A DNA stretch of 64,000 nt from positions 62,001 through 126,000 of the forward strand of contig CAYFZO010000001.1 in the NCBI GenBank assembly GCA_964347615.1, in the 5' to 3' direction. The translations under genes and the position numbers were made by a program. Under the pieces are notes generated by a model, which worked only from the letters and a program-made list of their open reading frames with translations, was not told where the DNA came from and did not search any database. The first letter of the stretch is position 1. Each line of letters opens with the position of its first letter. Positions 46,311 to 54,732 of the stretch are shown piece after piece. The stretch comes from CAYFZO01 sp964347615. Its GTDB lineage: Bacteria; Pseudomonadota; Gammaproteobacteria; Poriferisulfidales; Oxydemutatoraceae.

Positions 46311-47492
46311 TCAAACGTTCCAATCGAGCGCGCCGCCCGTCTGATACTCGGTGACGCGGGTTTCGAAAAAGTTCTTTTCTTTCTTCAGGTCGAGGGTCTC
46401 TGACATCCAGGAAAACGGGTTGGTCACGCCCGGAAACTGTTCGGGCAAACCGATTTGAACGAATCGCCGGTTGGCGATAAATTCGACGTATTGCTTGAAC
46501 AGGCTCGCATTCATGCCCAACATGCCGCGAGGCATCGTGTCTTCCGCGTAAAGCTTTTCGTGCTCCACACCGTCAAGAATCAATTCGACGATTTCTCTTT
46601 TGAATTCGTCGCTCCACAAACGGGGGTTCTCCAGCTTAATCTGGTTAATCACGTCAATGCCGAAATTCATGTGCATGGATTCATCACGCAGGATGTACTG
46701 GAACTGCTCGGCGACGCCCGTCATCTTATTGCGCCGCCCCATCGACAGGATCTGCGCGAATCCGACGTAAAAGAAAATTCCCTCGAACACGACGTAAAAA
46801 GCGATGAGGTCGCGTAACAAGCGCTGGTCGGCCGCAGGGGTGCCGGTTTTGAAGCCGGGGTCGCCGAGACTCTGCGTGTAGGGCAACGCCCATTCGGCCT
46901 TGCGCGCGACCGACGGCAATTCACGGTACATATTGAAGACCTCAGCCTCGTCAAGCCCTAAGGACTCTATGCAGTATTGATACGCGTGGGTGTGCACCGC
47001 CTCTTCAAAAGCTTGACGCAACAAGTACTGCCTGCATTCAGGGTTGGTGACGTGGCGGTAAACCGCCAGCACGAGATTGTTCGCAACCAGCGAGTCTGCG
47101 GTCGAAAAGAAACCGAGGTTGCGCTTGACCACCCTGCGTTCATCTTCGCTCAGACCGTCGGCACTCTTCCACAAAACGATATCGGCGCTCATGTTGATTT
47201 CCTGCGGCATCCAGTGATTGTTACACGCCGCCAGATATTTATCCCACGCCCAAGCGTACTTGAACGGCACCAACTGATTGAGATCGGCGCGGCAATTGAT
47301 GATCCGTTTGTCATCGACACGAACGCGCGCGGCGCCCATCTCGATTTCCTCAAGTCCGGTTGCGCCGCCGCCGTTTCCGGCGCGGTCAGGCCGGGGCATA
47401 ACGCCGTCATGCAGCGGCGGCACGGTGAGCTCGGGCTCGAGCACCGCGGTGCTGTTACGGGCGGTCAACGGGTCTTCCCAATTCAATTGCAT
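46311..47492 (-). CDS. nrdB: Ribonucleotide reductase class Ia, beta subunit
   Basis: Radical-generating subunit (393 aa). Iron ligands and radical site: FFSTADSLVANN (first Asp), RQAFEEAVHTHAYQYC (Glu, His, and the candidate radical tyrosine), and FQYILRDESMHMNFG (second Glu/His set). The C-terminal residues ending GGALDWNV form the NrdA-binding tail. Sequence type resembles NrdB of Pseudomonas rather than E. coli. 33 bases after nrdA in one operon. Confidence 0.95.
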   Translation of the reverse strand: MQLNWEDPLTARNSTAVLEPELTVPPLHDGVMPRPDRAGNGGGATGLEEIEMGAARVRVDDKRIINCRADLNQLVPFKYAWAWDKYLAACNNHWMPQEINMSADIVLWKSADGLSEDERRVVKRNLGFFSTADSLVANNLVLAVYRHVTNPECRQYLLRQAFEEAVHTHAYQYCIESLGLDEAEVFNMYRELPSVARKAEWALPYTQSLGDPGFKTGTPAADQRLLRDLIAFYVVFEGIFFYVGFAQILSMGRRNKMTGVAEQFQYILRDESMHMNFGIDVINQIKLENPRLWSDEFKREIVELILDGVEHEKLYAEDTMPRGMLGMNASLFKQYVEFIANRRFVQIGLPEQFPGVTNPFSWMSETLDLKKEKNFFETRVTEYQTGGALDWNV

Positions 47493-47525
47493 GATGATTC
47501 TCTCCTGCGGTAACAGCGTTGACGT

Positions 47526-50435
47526 TTATTGACACGCTTCGCAATCGGAGGCGAAGATCGAACAGGCGTCGGGCGCGCCGCCGCCGTTATTGCCGCCGTT
47601 GCTCACCTTGACGGCGTTCAACTTGTTTTCCCCCGTCTCCATGGTGCTTTTCTCGACGTGGCTCGCGCCCAACGACCGCAAGTAGTAGGTGGTTTTCAAC
47701 CCTTTGACCCAAGCCAGTTTGTAGAGGTTGTCCATCTTCGCGCCCGACGGCTCGCTCATGTACAAGTTCAGCGACTGCGACTGGTCTATCCATTTCTGCC
47801 GCCGCGAAGCGGCCTCGACCAACCAGCGGGGGTCTATCTCAAACGCCGTTGCGTACAGCTGTTTGAGCTCGTCGGGGATGCGGTCGATGCTCTGCACGCT
47901 GCCGTCGTAGTATTTAAGATCGTTGACCATGACTTCGTCCCACAAACCAAGCGCTTTCAAATCCTCGACCAAATGAGGATTGACCACCGTGAATTCGCCG
48001 GACAAATTCGATTTAACGAACAGATTCTGGTAGGTCGGTTCGATGCTTTGCGTAACCCCGCATACGTTCGAAATCGTCGCCGTCGGTGCAATCGCCATCG
48101 TGTTGGAGTTGCGCATCCCGTATTGCTTGACGTCCTCGCGCAATTTATCCCAGTCGAAAGTGGATGAAACGTCAACGTCGACGTAGTCGCCGCGTTGTTC
48201 GGACAACAACCGGATCGAGTCGATCGGCAGCACTCCGCGACTCCACAACGAGCCGTCGAAACTTGAGTAGGTGCCGCGTTCCCGAGCCAACCGATTGGAT
48301 GCCTTGATGGCGAAATAGCTCACGGCCTCCATCGCGCGGTCGGCGAAAACCACCGCGTCTTCGCTGGAGTAGGGAACGCGCAAGGTATAAAGCGCGTCCT
48401 GAAAACCCATTACGCCCAGCCCGACCGGACGGTGGCGCACGTTGGAAAGCCGTGCTTTCCCGACGCTGTAGAAATTGTAGTCGATGACGTTGTCGAGCAT
48501 GCGCATCGCAACGGTGACGGATTTCTCCAGCTTGTCCATCATCAATCCGTCCTTATCCACGTGCGCGGCAAGGTTCAGAGAACCTAGGTTGCACACGGCA
48601 ATCTCTTCGTCCGAAGTGTTCAGGGTGATCTCGGTGCACAGGTTGGACGAGTGCACCACGCCGACGTGTTGCTGCGGCGAACGCAAGTTACAGGCGTCCT
48701 TGAAAGTCAACCATGGATGCCCGGTCTCGTACAGCATGTTCAACATCTTGCGCCACAGGTCCACGGCTTTGACGCGCTTGAAGTTGGTTATCTCCCCCCG
48801 ATCGGCCATTTCCTCGTATTCAAGGTAGCGGCACTCGAATTTCTCGCCGTACAAATCGTGCAAATCGGCAGCATCGTCGGGCGAAAACAGCGTCCACTCC
48901 GCGCCTTCCGCAAGGCGCTTCATGAACAAATCCGGGACCCAATTCGCGGTGTTCATGTCGTGGGTGCGGCGCCGGTCGTCGCCGGTGTTCTTGCGCAGCT
49001 CCAGAAACTCCTCGACGTCGAGATGCCAGGTTTCCAAGTAAGCGCAAACCGCGCCTTTGCGCTTGCCTCCTTGATTGACCGCAACCGCGGTGTCGCTTGC
49101 GACTTTCAAAAACGGCACGATCCCCTGCGATTTACCGTTGGTTCCCTTGATCGGAGAACCGATCGAGCGCACGCGCGTCCAGTCGTTGCCCAAACCGCCG
49201 GCGAACTTTGACAGCATCGCGTTGTCCTGGATCGCCTCGAAGATACCGTGCAAATCATCGGCGACGGTGGTCAAGTAGCACGAAGACAGCTGCGGGCGCA
49301 AAGTGGCGCAGTTGAACAGCGTCGGCGTCGAACTCATGAAGTCAAACGACGACAACAATTCGTAGAACTCGACGGCGTGCTCTTCGCGCTCGACTTCGCC
49401 GTTCGCAAGCCCCATCGCCACGCGCATGAAAAACGCCTGCGGCAGTTCAAACCGCCTGCCGCCGGAATGTATGAAATAGCGGTCATAGAGGGTCTGCAGA
49501 CCGAGATAGGTGAATTGCCGGTCGCGCTCGGGTTTGAGCGCTCCCGCGAGCTTCTCAAGATCGTATTCGTTGCACAGGCGCGGGTCCAGCAGTTCAAGCT
49601 CAACGGCGTGGGAAATGTAACGCTTGAAGTATTCGGGATAACGCTCGGCCATCTCGTCCAACGTCGCCTCGTCGGGACGTCCGGCCAAAAAAGAAAGCGC
49701 TTCCCTGCGCAACTTGTCGAGTAACAAGCGCGCCGACACAAAAGAGTAAGCAGGCTCTTTTTCGATCAAAGTTCGCGCACTCATGATCAACGCGGTGCTG
49801 ACGTCCTTGAACGCCATGCCGCTGTACAAACTGCGCAAAGATTCCTGAACGATCGCCTGTGCCGACGCGCCTTCGGTTTCACGACACGCTTCCGCGACTA
49901 TTTTCTCGAAGCGCTCAAGGTCGAGCGGTTTTTGAGAACCGTCCTCAAGCGTGACCATGATTTCTTGCGGGTCAACGGCAACGGATTGATCCTTGCCGTC
50001 CTTGAGGGCTTTTTCCCTTTCTTTGGAGCGCTCCTCACGATAGAGGACGTAGGTGCGGGCAACTTTATGGTCGCCGTTGCGCATCAACGCCAACTCGACG
50101 TAGTCCTGAATGTCTTCGATGTGGAATATCCCGCCGTCGGGCTGACTGCGGGTAAGGGCGTAGACTATCTGCTTGGTCAGCGTTTCGGTGGTGTCGTGAA
50201 TGCGCCGCGACGCCGCGGCACTCCCGCCTTCCACCGCGAGAAACGCTTTGGTGATCGCGATCTTGATCTTGTCCGCGTCGAAAGCGGTGACCTTGCCGTT
50301 GCGACGAATGACCCGATATTTGCCTGGTGCCGTGGCCGCGACTTCGGCAGTTTGATCAAGCATCGCATCGGCAACGGCGCTCACATCCCCAAGCCTTTCC
50401 TTAAAGGACGTTTCTTTAAGCGGCGGCTGTTCCAT
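47526..50435 (-). CDS. nrdA: Ribonucleotide reductase class Ia, alpha subunit
   Basis: Catalytic subunit (969 aa) reducing NDPs. Two N-terminal ATP-cone domains (about residues 38-130, RRNGKVTAFDADKI, and 158-250, EDGSQKPLDLERF) precede the ten-stranded barrel. Active-site cysteines appear in LRPQLSSCYLTT, SSNLCTEITLN and the C-terminal shuttle DCEACQ. Two ATP cones match the longer NrdA type of Pseudomonas. The upstream region contains candidate NrdR boxes and a DnaA box. Confidence 0.97.
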   Translation of the reverse strand: MEQPPLKETSFKERLGDVSAVADAMLDQTAEVAATAPGKYRVIRRNGKVTAFDADKIKIAITKAFLAVEGGSAAASRRIHDTTETLTKQIVYALTRSQPDGGIFHIEDIQDYVELALMRNGDHKVARTYVLYREERSKEREKALKDGKDQSVAVDPQEIMVTLEDGSQKPLDLERFEKIVAEACRETEGASAQAIVQESLRSLYSGMAFKDVSTALIMSARTLIEKEPAYSFVSARLLLDKLRREALSFLAGRPDEATLDEMAERYPEYFKRYISHAVELELLDPRLCNEYDLEKLAGALKPERDRQFTYLGLQTLYDRYFIHSGGRRFELPQAFFMRVAMGLANGEVEREEHAVEFYELLSSFDFMSSTPTLFNCATLRPQLSSCYLTTVADDLHGIFEAIQDNAMLSKFAGGLGNDWTRVRSIGSPIKGTNGKSQGIVPFLKVASDTAVAVNQGGKRKGAVCAYLETWHLDVEEFLELRKNTGDDRRRTHDMNTANWVPDLFMKRLAEGAEWTLFSPDDAADLHDLYGEKFECRYLEYEEMADRGEITNFKRVKAVDLWRKMLNMLYETGHPWLTFKDACNLRSPQQHVGVVHSSNLCTEITLNTSDEEIAVCNLGSLNLAAHVDKDGLMMDKLEKSVTVAMRMLDNVIDYNFYSVGKARLSNVRHRPVGLGVMGFQDALYTLRVPYSSEDAVVFADRAMEAVSYFAIKASNRLARERGTYSSFDGSLWSRGVLPIDSIRLLSEQRGDYVDVDVSSTFDWDKLREDVKQYGMRNSNTMAIAPTATISNVCGVTQSIEPTYQNLFVKSNLSGEFTVVNPHLVEDLKALGLWDEVMVNDLKYYDGSVQSIDRIPDELKQLYATAFEIDPRWLVEAASRRQKWIDQSQSLNLYMSEPSGAKMDNLYKLAWVKGLKTTYYLRSLGASHVEKSTMETGENKLNAVKVSNGGNNGGGAPDACSIFASDCEACQ

Positions 50436-50510
50436 TGTTTTGCTTCGGAAGCGAAATTGCTTGCGTAAATCAAGAAACTAATCGTTGCGGGCGTGGTTGC
50501 CGAGAGCGGT

Positions 50511-50556
50511 CAGGTTACCATATATGGGCAATCCGTCAAGGATGGACAACATGTAG
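50511..50556 (-). promoter_or_regulatory. nrdA promoter with two candidate NrdR boxes
   Basis: On the minus strand TTGACG (plus 50534-50539) is followed after 16 bases by TAACCT (plus 50512-50517). Two palindromic cores resembling the NrdR consensus CwAwATaTwG lie on it: CCATATATGG at 50518-50527 (between -35 and -10) and CAACATGTAG at 50547-50556 (upstream of -35). Each matches 8 of 10 positions. Their centres are 29 bases apart, slightly less than the roughly three helical turns usual for NrdR. Confidence 0.45.
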
Positions 50557-50596
50557 ATAATCAGCGGAATTCAGCGGGGACGGGCGGTGGGCATGC

Positions 50597-50605
50597 TGTG
50601 GATAA
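50597..50605 (-). promoter_or_regulatory. DnaA box upstream of nrdA
   Basis: TGTGGATAA on the plus strand is the exact complement of the consensus DnaA box TTATCCACA. It lies about 60 bases upstream of the predicted -35. nrdAB in E. coli is a known DnaA target, so the position makes sense. Confidence 0.65.
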
Positions 50606-50649
50606 ACTGCCGGCCCTCGCTGGGGCGGCCAAACCGGTTCGGGCACGGG

Positions 50650-50781
50650 ATTTCCGAGGCAGGTCAAAAACGACGCGGCGGTCAGGTTACGTGAACGCCA
50701 CATCGGGCGGGTATCAGCAAGTCTATAGGGCCGGCGAAATGCAAGCGGAGTCAGCTTGTCAACTTATGTATATAAATCCCC
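50650..50781 (+). mobile_element. tnpB 3'-end/right-end remnant
   Basis: The right end GTCAACTTATGTATATAA ending in CCCC at 50781 matches the other copies well. Upstream, NDAAVRLRERH may be the worn TnpB DxNAAxNI region (weak). It lies between the nrdA promoter region and the methyltransferase gene. Bases 50782-50843 are otherwise empty. Confidence 0.5.
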
Positions 50782-50843
50782 GTGAACGCTTTCGTCTTTC
50801 GCGGCGCGTGACTCGGAAAGGGGGTTACCTCCCCGTCGCGCTC

Positions 50844-51527
50844 TCAACCCGCACTCTCAACCTCGGGCAACGTCCCCCAAACAATCAGATGACGATCACT
50901 GATTGATTCCATCTTGAAATCGAGACGCGCTTCGGTCAGCTGCGCTTGTAACTCTTGCGGCGTAAACGCGGCAAGCAATGAATTATAAAAGTCACGCCGC
51001 AAGATCTCCGGTTCTCCGGCGGCGTATCGATCAACTATCCCGGCAGCGGCGCGTTCGCTGTCGGGACGCTTGAGATCCGCGACAAACACCCGTCCTCCGG
51101 GCTTGGCGATGCTCTTCACCGTCTCCCAGAGGGTTTGCGGCTCGTGCAAGTGATGAAGCAGGCTGTTGGACGCAACGACGTCGTAGTGCAGAGACGGCAG
51201 CGACGGCGCCGGCAACGTGGCTTGTATCAAACGGACGCGCTTGGTCAGACCGACGTCTTTGACCGCCCTTTCGGCACAATCGAGCATTGCGCGCGAACCG
51301 TCAATCGCGTCGACGTTGAAACCGGGCTGCAGACCGGCAATACGGATCGCGATATCGGCGGGACCGCAACCGAGGTCCGCCACCATCGCCGTTTGCGGCA
51401 GTGAAGGAAATACCCGCTGAAACCAACCGACGACGTTTGCATGCGGTTCAGAAAAATCAGCCGCCGCGTACGCCCGCACCTGGGCCTCGTCGGTCATCAA
51501 TTCAGGCTCGGTGCGACGTGCAAGCAT
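50844..51527 (-). CDS. Class I SAM-dependent methyltransferase
   Basis: 227 residues. SAM-binding motif MVADLGCGPADIAIRIA, acidic motif VDAIDGSRAML, post-motif SNSLLHHLHEPQTLW and KPGGRVFVADLKRP place it in the Methyltransf_11/25 group. Substrate unknown. A second, broken copy of its first 27 codons lies between the second and third glycosyltransferase paralogues. It may therefore belong with that family, for example in modifying a surface glycan. Start at MLARRTEPELM; a second ATG ten codons on is possible. Confidence 0.85.
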   Translation of the reverse strand: MLARRTEPELMTDEAQVRAYAAADFSEPHANVVGWFQRVFPSLPQTAMVADLGCGPADIAIRIAGLQPGFNVDAIDGSRAMLDCAERAVKDVGLTKRVRLIQATLPAPSLPSLHYDVVASNSLLHHLHEPQTLWETVKSIAKPGGRVFVADLKRPDSERAAAGIVDRYAAGEPEILRRDFYNSLLAAFTPQELQAQLTEARLDFKMESISDRHLIVWGTLPEVESAG

Positions 51528-51638
51528 CCGACTTCATGCACTCTCGGCGCCTGCAACCCGTTGCGTCACGGCGCCGCGCAAGCGCACAACGGCGAACTTG
51601 CGAAACTCGCGCCGCCGGAATCAATCACCGTTACCGAA

Positions 51639-51734
51639 TTACTTTTGCGGGGAGTGTGCAATCAAGTACATCAGGAACACGAGCAGGCCGACCAGAATAA
51701 TCGGCGAAATCATGTTTTCAAACGGCAGTTTCAT
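51639..51734 (-). CDS. Small single-span membrane protein (31 aa)
   Basis: A 31-codon gene, too short for ordinary gene calling, with a good ribosome-binding site (GAGGAGA, ATG eight bases later). It encodes a short amphipathic start (MKLPFENM) and one transmembrane helix (ISPIILVGLLVFLMYLIA) ending HSPQK. I do not recognise a family. It lies between the methyltransferase and the first glycosyltransferase paralogue on the same strand. Bases 51735-51897 show nothing else. Confidence 0.5.
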   Translation of the reverse strand: MKLPFENMISPIILVGLLVFLMYLIAHSPQK

Positions 51735-51897
51735 GCTGTTTTCTCCTCTACCGGTTTCCTTGCAGGAGAAGCAAGTATATACAAGCTCGGGCACTTCTCC
51801 AATACTGCCTTGGCTCCCGTCCGCCGGCGGTGAGAACGTCTCGGGGGCCGGAATACCCTCCCCAGGCGCAGGTTCCGCCGCCGCGCGACCGTCCGCC

Positions 51898-53199
51898 TCA
51901 AGAACGAATGCTTGGCGAACGAAGAAGCGGTGCAAGCTGCGGAAAAAGTTCGGCCAGGCGGACGGCAACGCCGTCAAAGTCCGGCGCCGAGACGTCGACC
52001 GGAATAATCTTCCTCGACGGGTTGTCCTTAAGGAAATCTCGCAGCGGTTTCCCCGAAACGGGTTTATGCAAAAGGACGGCGGGAGGTGTCTCGGCGGAAG
52101 AATAAAGCCGATCCATCAGACGAAAAGCCATCATCTGGCTTGGGAACGCAACAACCAGCAGATTCGCCGTCGCAACGGCGTCAATCAGCTTGATCAATTT
52201 ACCGGGCGTTTCACCGATGGTCGAAACGCTGTTCTTTACTTTCTTCAGGGGTTTGAATTCACGCGCATAACGTTTACGTTGCTTAAGCAAGGCCTTGAGC
52301 TGCTTTCGGAGCAGTCCCAGACTGCTACCTCTGCGAGGATGATTGTTATCCGAAAGGATTTGCGGAAAAGTTCTCTCGAAGCCGTCGGAAAAAATTTGCA
52401 AAGCGAACGCGTTATCATCAAAACGGGTGCTTATGCCCTGAATGAAATCGTAAAAATCGGCGACGGTCAACTGGTGAAACTCACTCTCGTTCCGGTATTC
52501 GTGCCATGCAGGGTTCTTCTCTTGTCTTCCCCAACAAATCCAAGTTTTCCACGGTGTTCTCACCGGAGCCACGTCGCCCAGGCGGATATGCATCAGAGTT
52601 TTCAGCCCTTGTTCGGGAAAACGCGACTTTGGAAAGGCGCTACGACGATGTTCCGAGTAAATTGCTCGAGGATTCAAATCATCGATCGAGTCTGGGATTG
52701 AACGCACGACTGCTTTGAGCAAACTCAAAGGATAAATTAAGCGTATAGACACCGCTAAGGGACGGTCGGAAAGAGGTTCGCGGGATACGATCTCCTTGAT
52801 CCAGCGTTGCAAACCGTCGAGGGAGGTGATGCCTTGTTTCTCAAGGACGCGGTCTCCCAAAACAATTTCCACTTTTTTGCACTCCGTTAGTGCGGGGTGC
52901 CTTTCCGCTTTTGCTTCACGGGAAAAGTGTTCGGTCAAGCCCATGTGATCGTATATTGAAGGGTGATTTCGAACAAACCATCGATACACTCGATTAACTT
53001 TTTTCGCCAGAAACCAAGGCAAAGTCAAGGGCATCATTAGCCCTGTGTTCCTCCGATTCGCCGTTCGGCGGTGAATATAAACGTACCCCAAAGACAATCC
53101 TAATTTCCGCACCGTTTTTATCTGACCAAGATGGTCAGTCAATCCTACCGAAGAATTGAGCACAAGCGTAAAATACGTCTTTTGGGGAATCATATACAT
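51898..53199 (-). CDS. Fucosyltransferase-like glycosyltransferase, paralogue 1
   Basis: 433 residues. LMHIRLGDVA near residue 221 is the HxRxGD nucleotide-sugar motif of GT11/GT23-like fucosyltransferases. It is followed by LQIFSDGFER (the FSD motif) and a late segment LLVVAFPSQMMAFRLMDRLY resembling the third motif. No signal peptide; presumably cytoplasmic. Donor and acceptor are inferred only in kind. The first codons (MYMIP) are provided by the right end of a TnpB element. Bases 52372-53010 are identical by eye to 53704-54342 in paralogue 2, while the C-terminal third is closer to paralogue 3. Confidence 0.6.
   Translation of the reverse strand: MYMIPQKTYFTLVLNSSVGLTDHLGQIKTVRKLGLSLGYVYIHRRTANRRNTGLMMPLTLPWFLAKKVNRVYRWFVRNHPSIYDHMGLTEHFSREAKAERHPALTECKKVEIVLGDRVLEKQGITSLDGLQRWIKEIVSREPLSDRPLAVSIRLIYPLSLLKAVVRSIPDSIDDLNPRAIYSEHRRSAFPKSRFPEQGLKTLMHIRLGDVAPVRTPWKTWICWGRQEKNPAWHEYRNESEFHQLTVADFYDFIQGISTRFDDNAFALQIFSDGFERTFPQILSDNNHPRRGSSLGLLRKQLKALLKQRKRYAREFKPLKKVKNSVSTIGETPGKLIKLIDAVATANLLVVAFPSQMMAFRLMDRLYSSAETPPAVLLHKPVSGKPLRDFLKDNPSRKIIPVDVSAPDFDGVAVRLAELFPQLAPLLRSPSIRS
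52372..53010 (-). repeat. Segment identical to 53704-54342 (paralogue 2)
   Basis: I see no difference over 639 bases between this stretch and the same stretch 1332 bases downstream, while sequence on both sides differs at many positions. Sharp borders at both ends point to gene conversion or a very recent partial duplication within the glycosyltransferase family. Confidence 0.85.
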
Positions 53200-53255
53200 A
53201 GATCCGCAAGGGATTCAGCATCAATTTGACGCTTTGCCGGCCTCATGCTTCGGCG
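53184..53255 (-). mobile_element. TnpB right-end remnant between paralogues 1 and 2
   Basis: Minus strand: GCATGAGGCCGGCAAAGCGTC, i.e. the tnpB C-terminal core read in short, then AAATTGA with the TnpB stop at 53221-53223, and a right end finishing in ATGTATATGATTCCCC at 53184. The stop serves as the end of paralogue 2 (last residues KHEAGKASN) and the right end gives the start codon of paralogue 1. Confidence 0.65.
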
Positions 53256-54531
53256 AACGAAGAAGCGGTGCAAGCTGCGGAAAAAGTTCGGCCAGGCGGA
53301 CGGCAACGCCGTCAAAGTCCGGCGCCGAGACGTCGACCGGAATAATCTTCCTCGACGGGTTGTCCTTAAGGAAATCTCGCAGCTGTTTCCCCGAAACGGG
53401 TTTATGCAAAAGGACGGCGGGAGGTGTCTCAGCGGAAGAATAAAGCCGATCCATCAGATTAAAAGCCATCACCTGGCTTGGGAACGCAACAATCAGCAGA
53501 TTCGCCGTCGCGACGGCGTCAACCAGCTTGGTCAATTTGCCGGGCGTTTCACCGATGGTCGAAACACTGTTCTTTACTTTCTTCAGGATCTTGAGTTCAC
53601 GCGCACAACGTTTACGTTGCTTAAGCAAGGCTTTGAGCTGCTTTCGGAATAGCCCCAAACCTACACGAGGAGCATTGTTCCAGAGAAGGATTTGTAAAAA
53701 AGCTCTCTCGAAGCCGTCGGAAAAAATTTGCAAAGCGAACGCGTTATCATCAAAACGGGTGCTTATGCCCTGAATGAAATCGTAAAAATCGGCGACGGTC
53801 AACTGGTGAAACTCACTCTCGTTCCGGTATTCGTGCCATGCAGGGTTCTTCTCTTGTCTTCCCCAACAAATCCAAGTTTTCCACGGTGTTCTCACCGGAG
53901 CCACGTCGCCCAGGCGGATATGCATCAGAGTTTTCAGCCCTTGTTCGGGAAAACGCGACTTTGGAAAGGCGCTACGACGATGTTCCGAGTAAATTGCTCG
54001 AGGATTCAAATCATCGATCGAGTCTGGGATTGAACGCACGACTGCTTTGAGCAAACTCAAAGGATAAATTAAGCGTATAGACACCGCTAAGGGACGGTCG
54101 GAAAGAGGTTCGCGGGATACGATCTCCTTGATCCAGCGTTGCAAACCGTCGAGGGAGGTGATGCCTTGTTTCTCAAGGACGCGGTCTCCCAAAACAATTT
54201 CCACTTTTTTGCACTCCGTTAGTGCGGGGTGCCTTTCCGCTTTTGCTTCACGGGAAAAGTGTTCGGTCAAGCCCATGTGATCGTATATTGAAGGGTGATT
54301 TCGAACAAACCATCGATACACTCGATTAACTTTTTTCGCCAGGAACCAAGGCAAAGTCAAGGGCATCATTATCCCTGTGTTCCTCCAATTTGACGGGCGG
54401 CGGTGAATATAGACGTACCCCAAAGACAATCCTAATTTCCGCACCATTCCTATCCGACCAAGATAGTCAATCAACCCTACCGAAGAATCGATCACAAGCG
54501 TAAAATATGTCTTTTGGGGAATCATACACAT
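53221..54531 (-). CDS. Fucosyltransferase-like glycosyltransferase, paralogue 2
   Basis: 436 residues, nearly identical to paralogue 1 over residues 64-276 and divergent at both ends. It has the same motifs: LMHIRLGDVA, LQIFSDGFER and LLIVAFPSQVMAFNLMDRLY. Both ends come from TnpB remnants: the start MCMIP from the copy at 54516, the C-terminal KHEAGKASN and stop from the copy at 53184. Only 21 bases separate it from paralogue 1. Donor sugar unknown. Confidence 0.6.
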   Translation of the reverse strand: MCMIPQKTYFTLVIDSSVGLIDYLGRIGMVRKLGLSLGYVYIHRRPSNWRNTGIMMPLTLPWFLAKKVNRVYRWFVRNHPSIYDHMGLTEHFSREAKAERHPALTECKKVEIVLGDRVLEKQGITSLDGLQRWIKEIVSREPLSDRPLAVSIRLIYPLSLLKAVVRSIPDSIDDLNPRAIYSEHRRSAFPKSRFPEQGLKTLMHIRLGDVAPVRTPWKTWICWGRQEKNPAWHEYRNESEFHQLTVADFYDFIQGISTRFDDNAFALQIFSDGFERAFLQILLWNNAPRVGLGLFRKQLKALLKQRKRCARELKILKKVKNSVSTIGETPGKLTKLVDAVATANLLIVAFPSQVMAFNLMDRLYSSAETPPAVLLHKPVSGKQLRDFLKDNPSRKIIPVDVSAPDFDGVAVRLAELFPQLAPLLRSPKHEAGKASN

Positions 54532-54595
54532 AGATCCGCAAAGGATTCAGCATCAATTTGACGCTTTGCCGGCCTCATGCTGCAAGGTGCTGCTG
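54516..54595 (-). mobile_element. TnpB right-end remnant between paralogue 2 and the methyltransferase fragment
   Basis: Almost identical over 70 bases to the remnant at 53184, which shows that the two were duplicated together with the downstream gene. Right end ATGTGTATGATTCCCC at 54516 leads straight into paralogue 2. Its other side joins the truncated methyltransferase copy. Confidence 0.65.
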
Positions 54596-54611
54596 ACCGG
54601 CTTCGCTTCCT

Positions 54612-54710
54612 GGTCTCGAAAAAACCACCCGCGACGTAAGCCTGAACTTGGACCTCACCGGTCATCAATTCAGGTGGTGTGCGGCGTTCAAACATCCGAG
54701 TTATGCGCTT
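54612..54710 (-). pseudogene. Remnant of a second methyltransferase gene (5' end only)
   Basis: Minus strand from 54695: MFERRTPPELMTGEVQVQAY, aligned with MLARRTEPELMTDEAQVRAY of the intact methyltransferase at 51527. Similarity also covers some bases before the start codon. After about 27 codons the similarity ends and the frame runs into a TnpB remnant. So the element, or a deletion next to it, truncated this copy. It lies directly after paralogue 3, mirroring the order glycosyltransferase then methyltransferase seen with paralogue 1. Confidence 0.8.
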
Positions 54711-54732
54711 CACGGATCCTGGACCGTAGACC

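Noticed and set aside
46091..46323. Short frames downstream of nrdB as hidden genes
   Set aside because: No ribosome-binding sites, biased Arg/Pro/Gly composition and no recognisable motif.
51770..51800. A tenth TnpB right end (AAGTATATACAAGCTCGGG)
   Set aside because: Only the TATATAC core matches. Neither the CCC end nor the upstream tnpB core is present.
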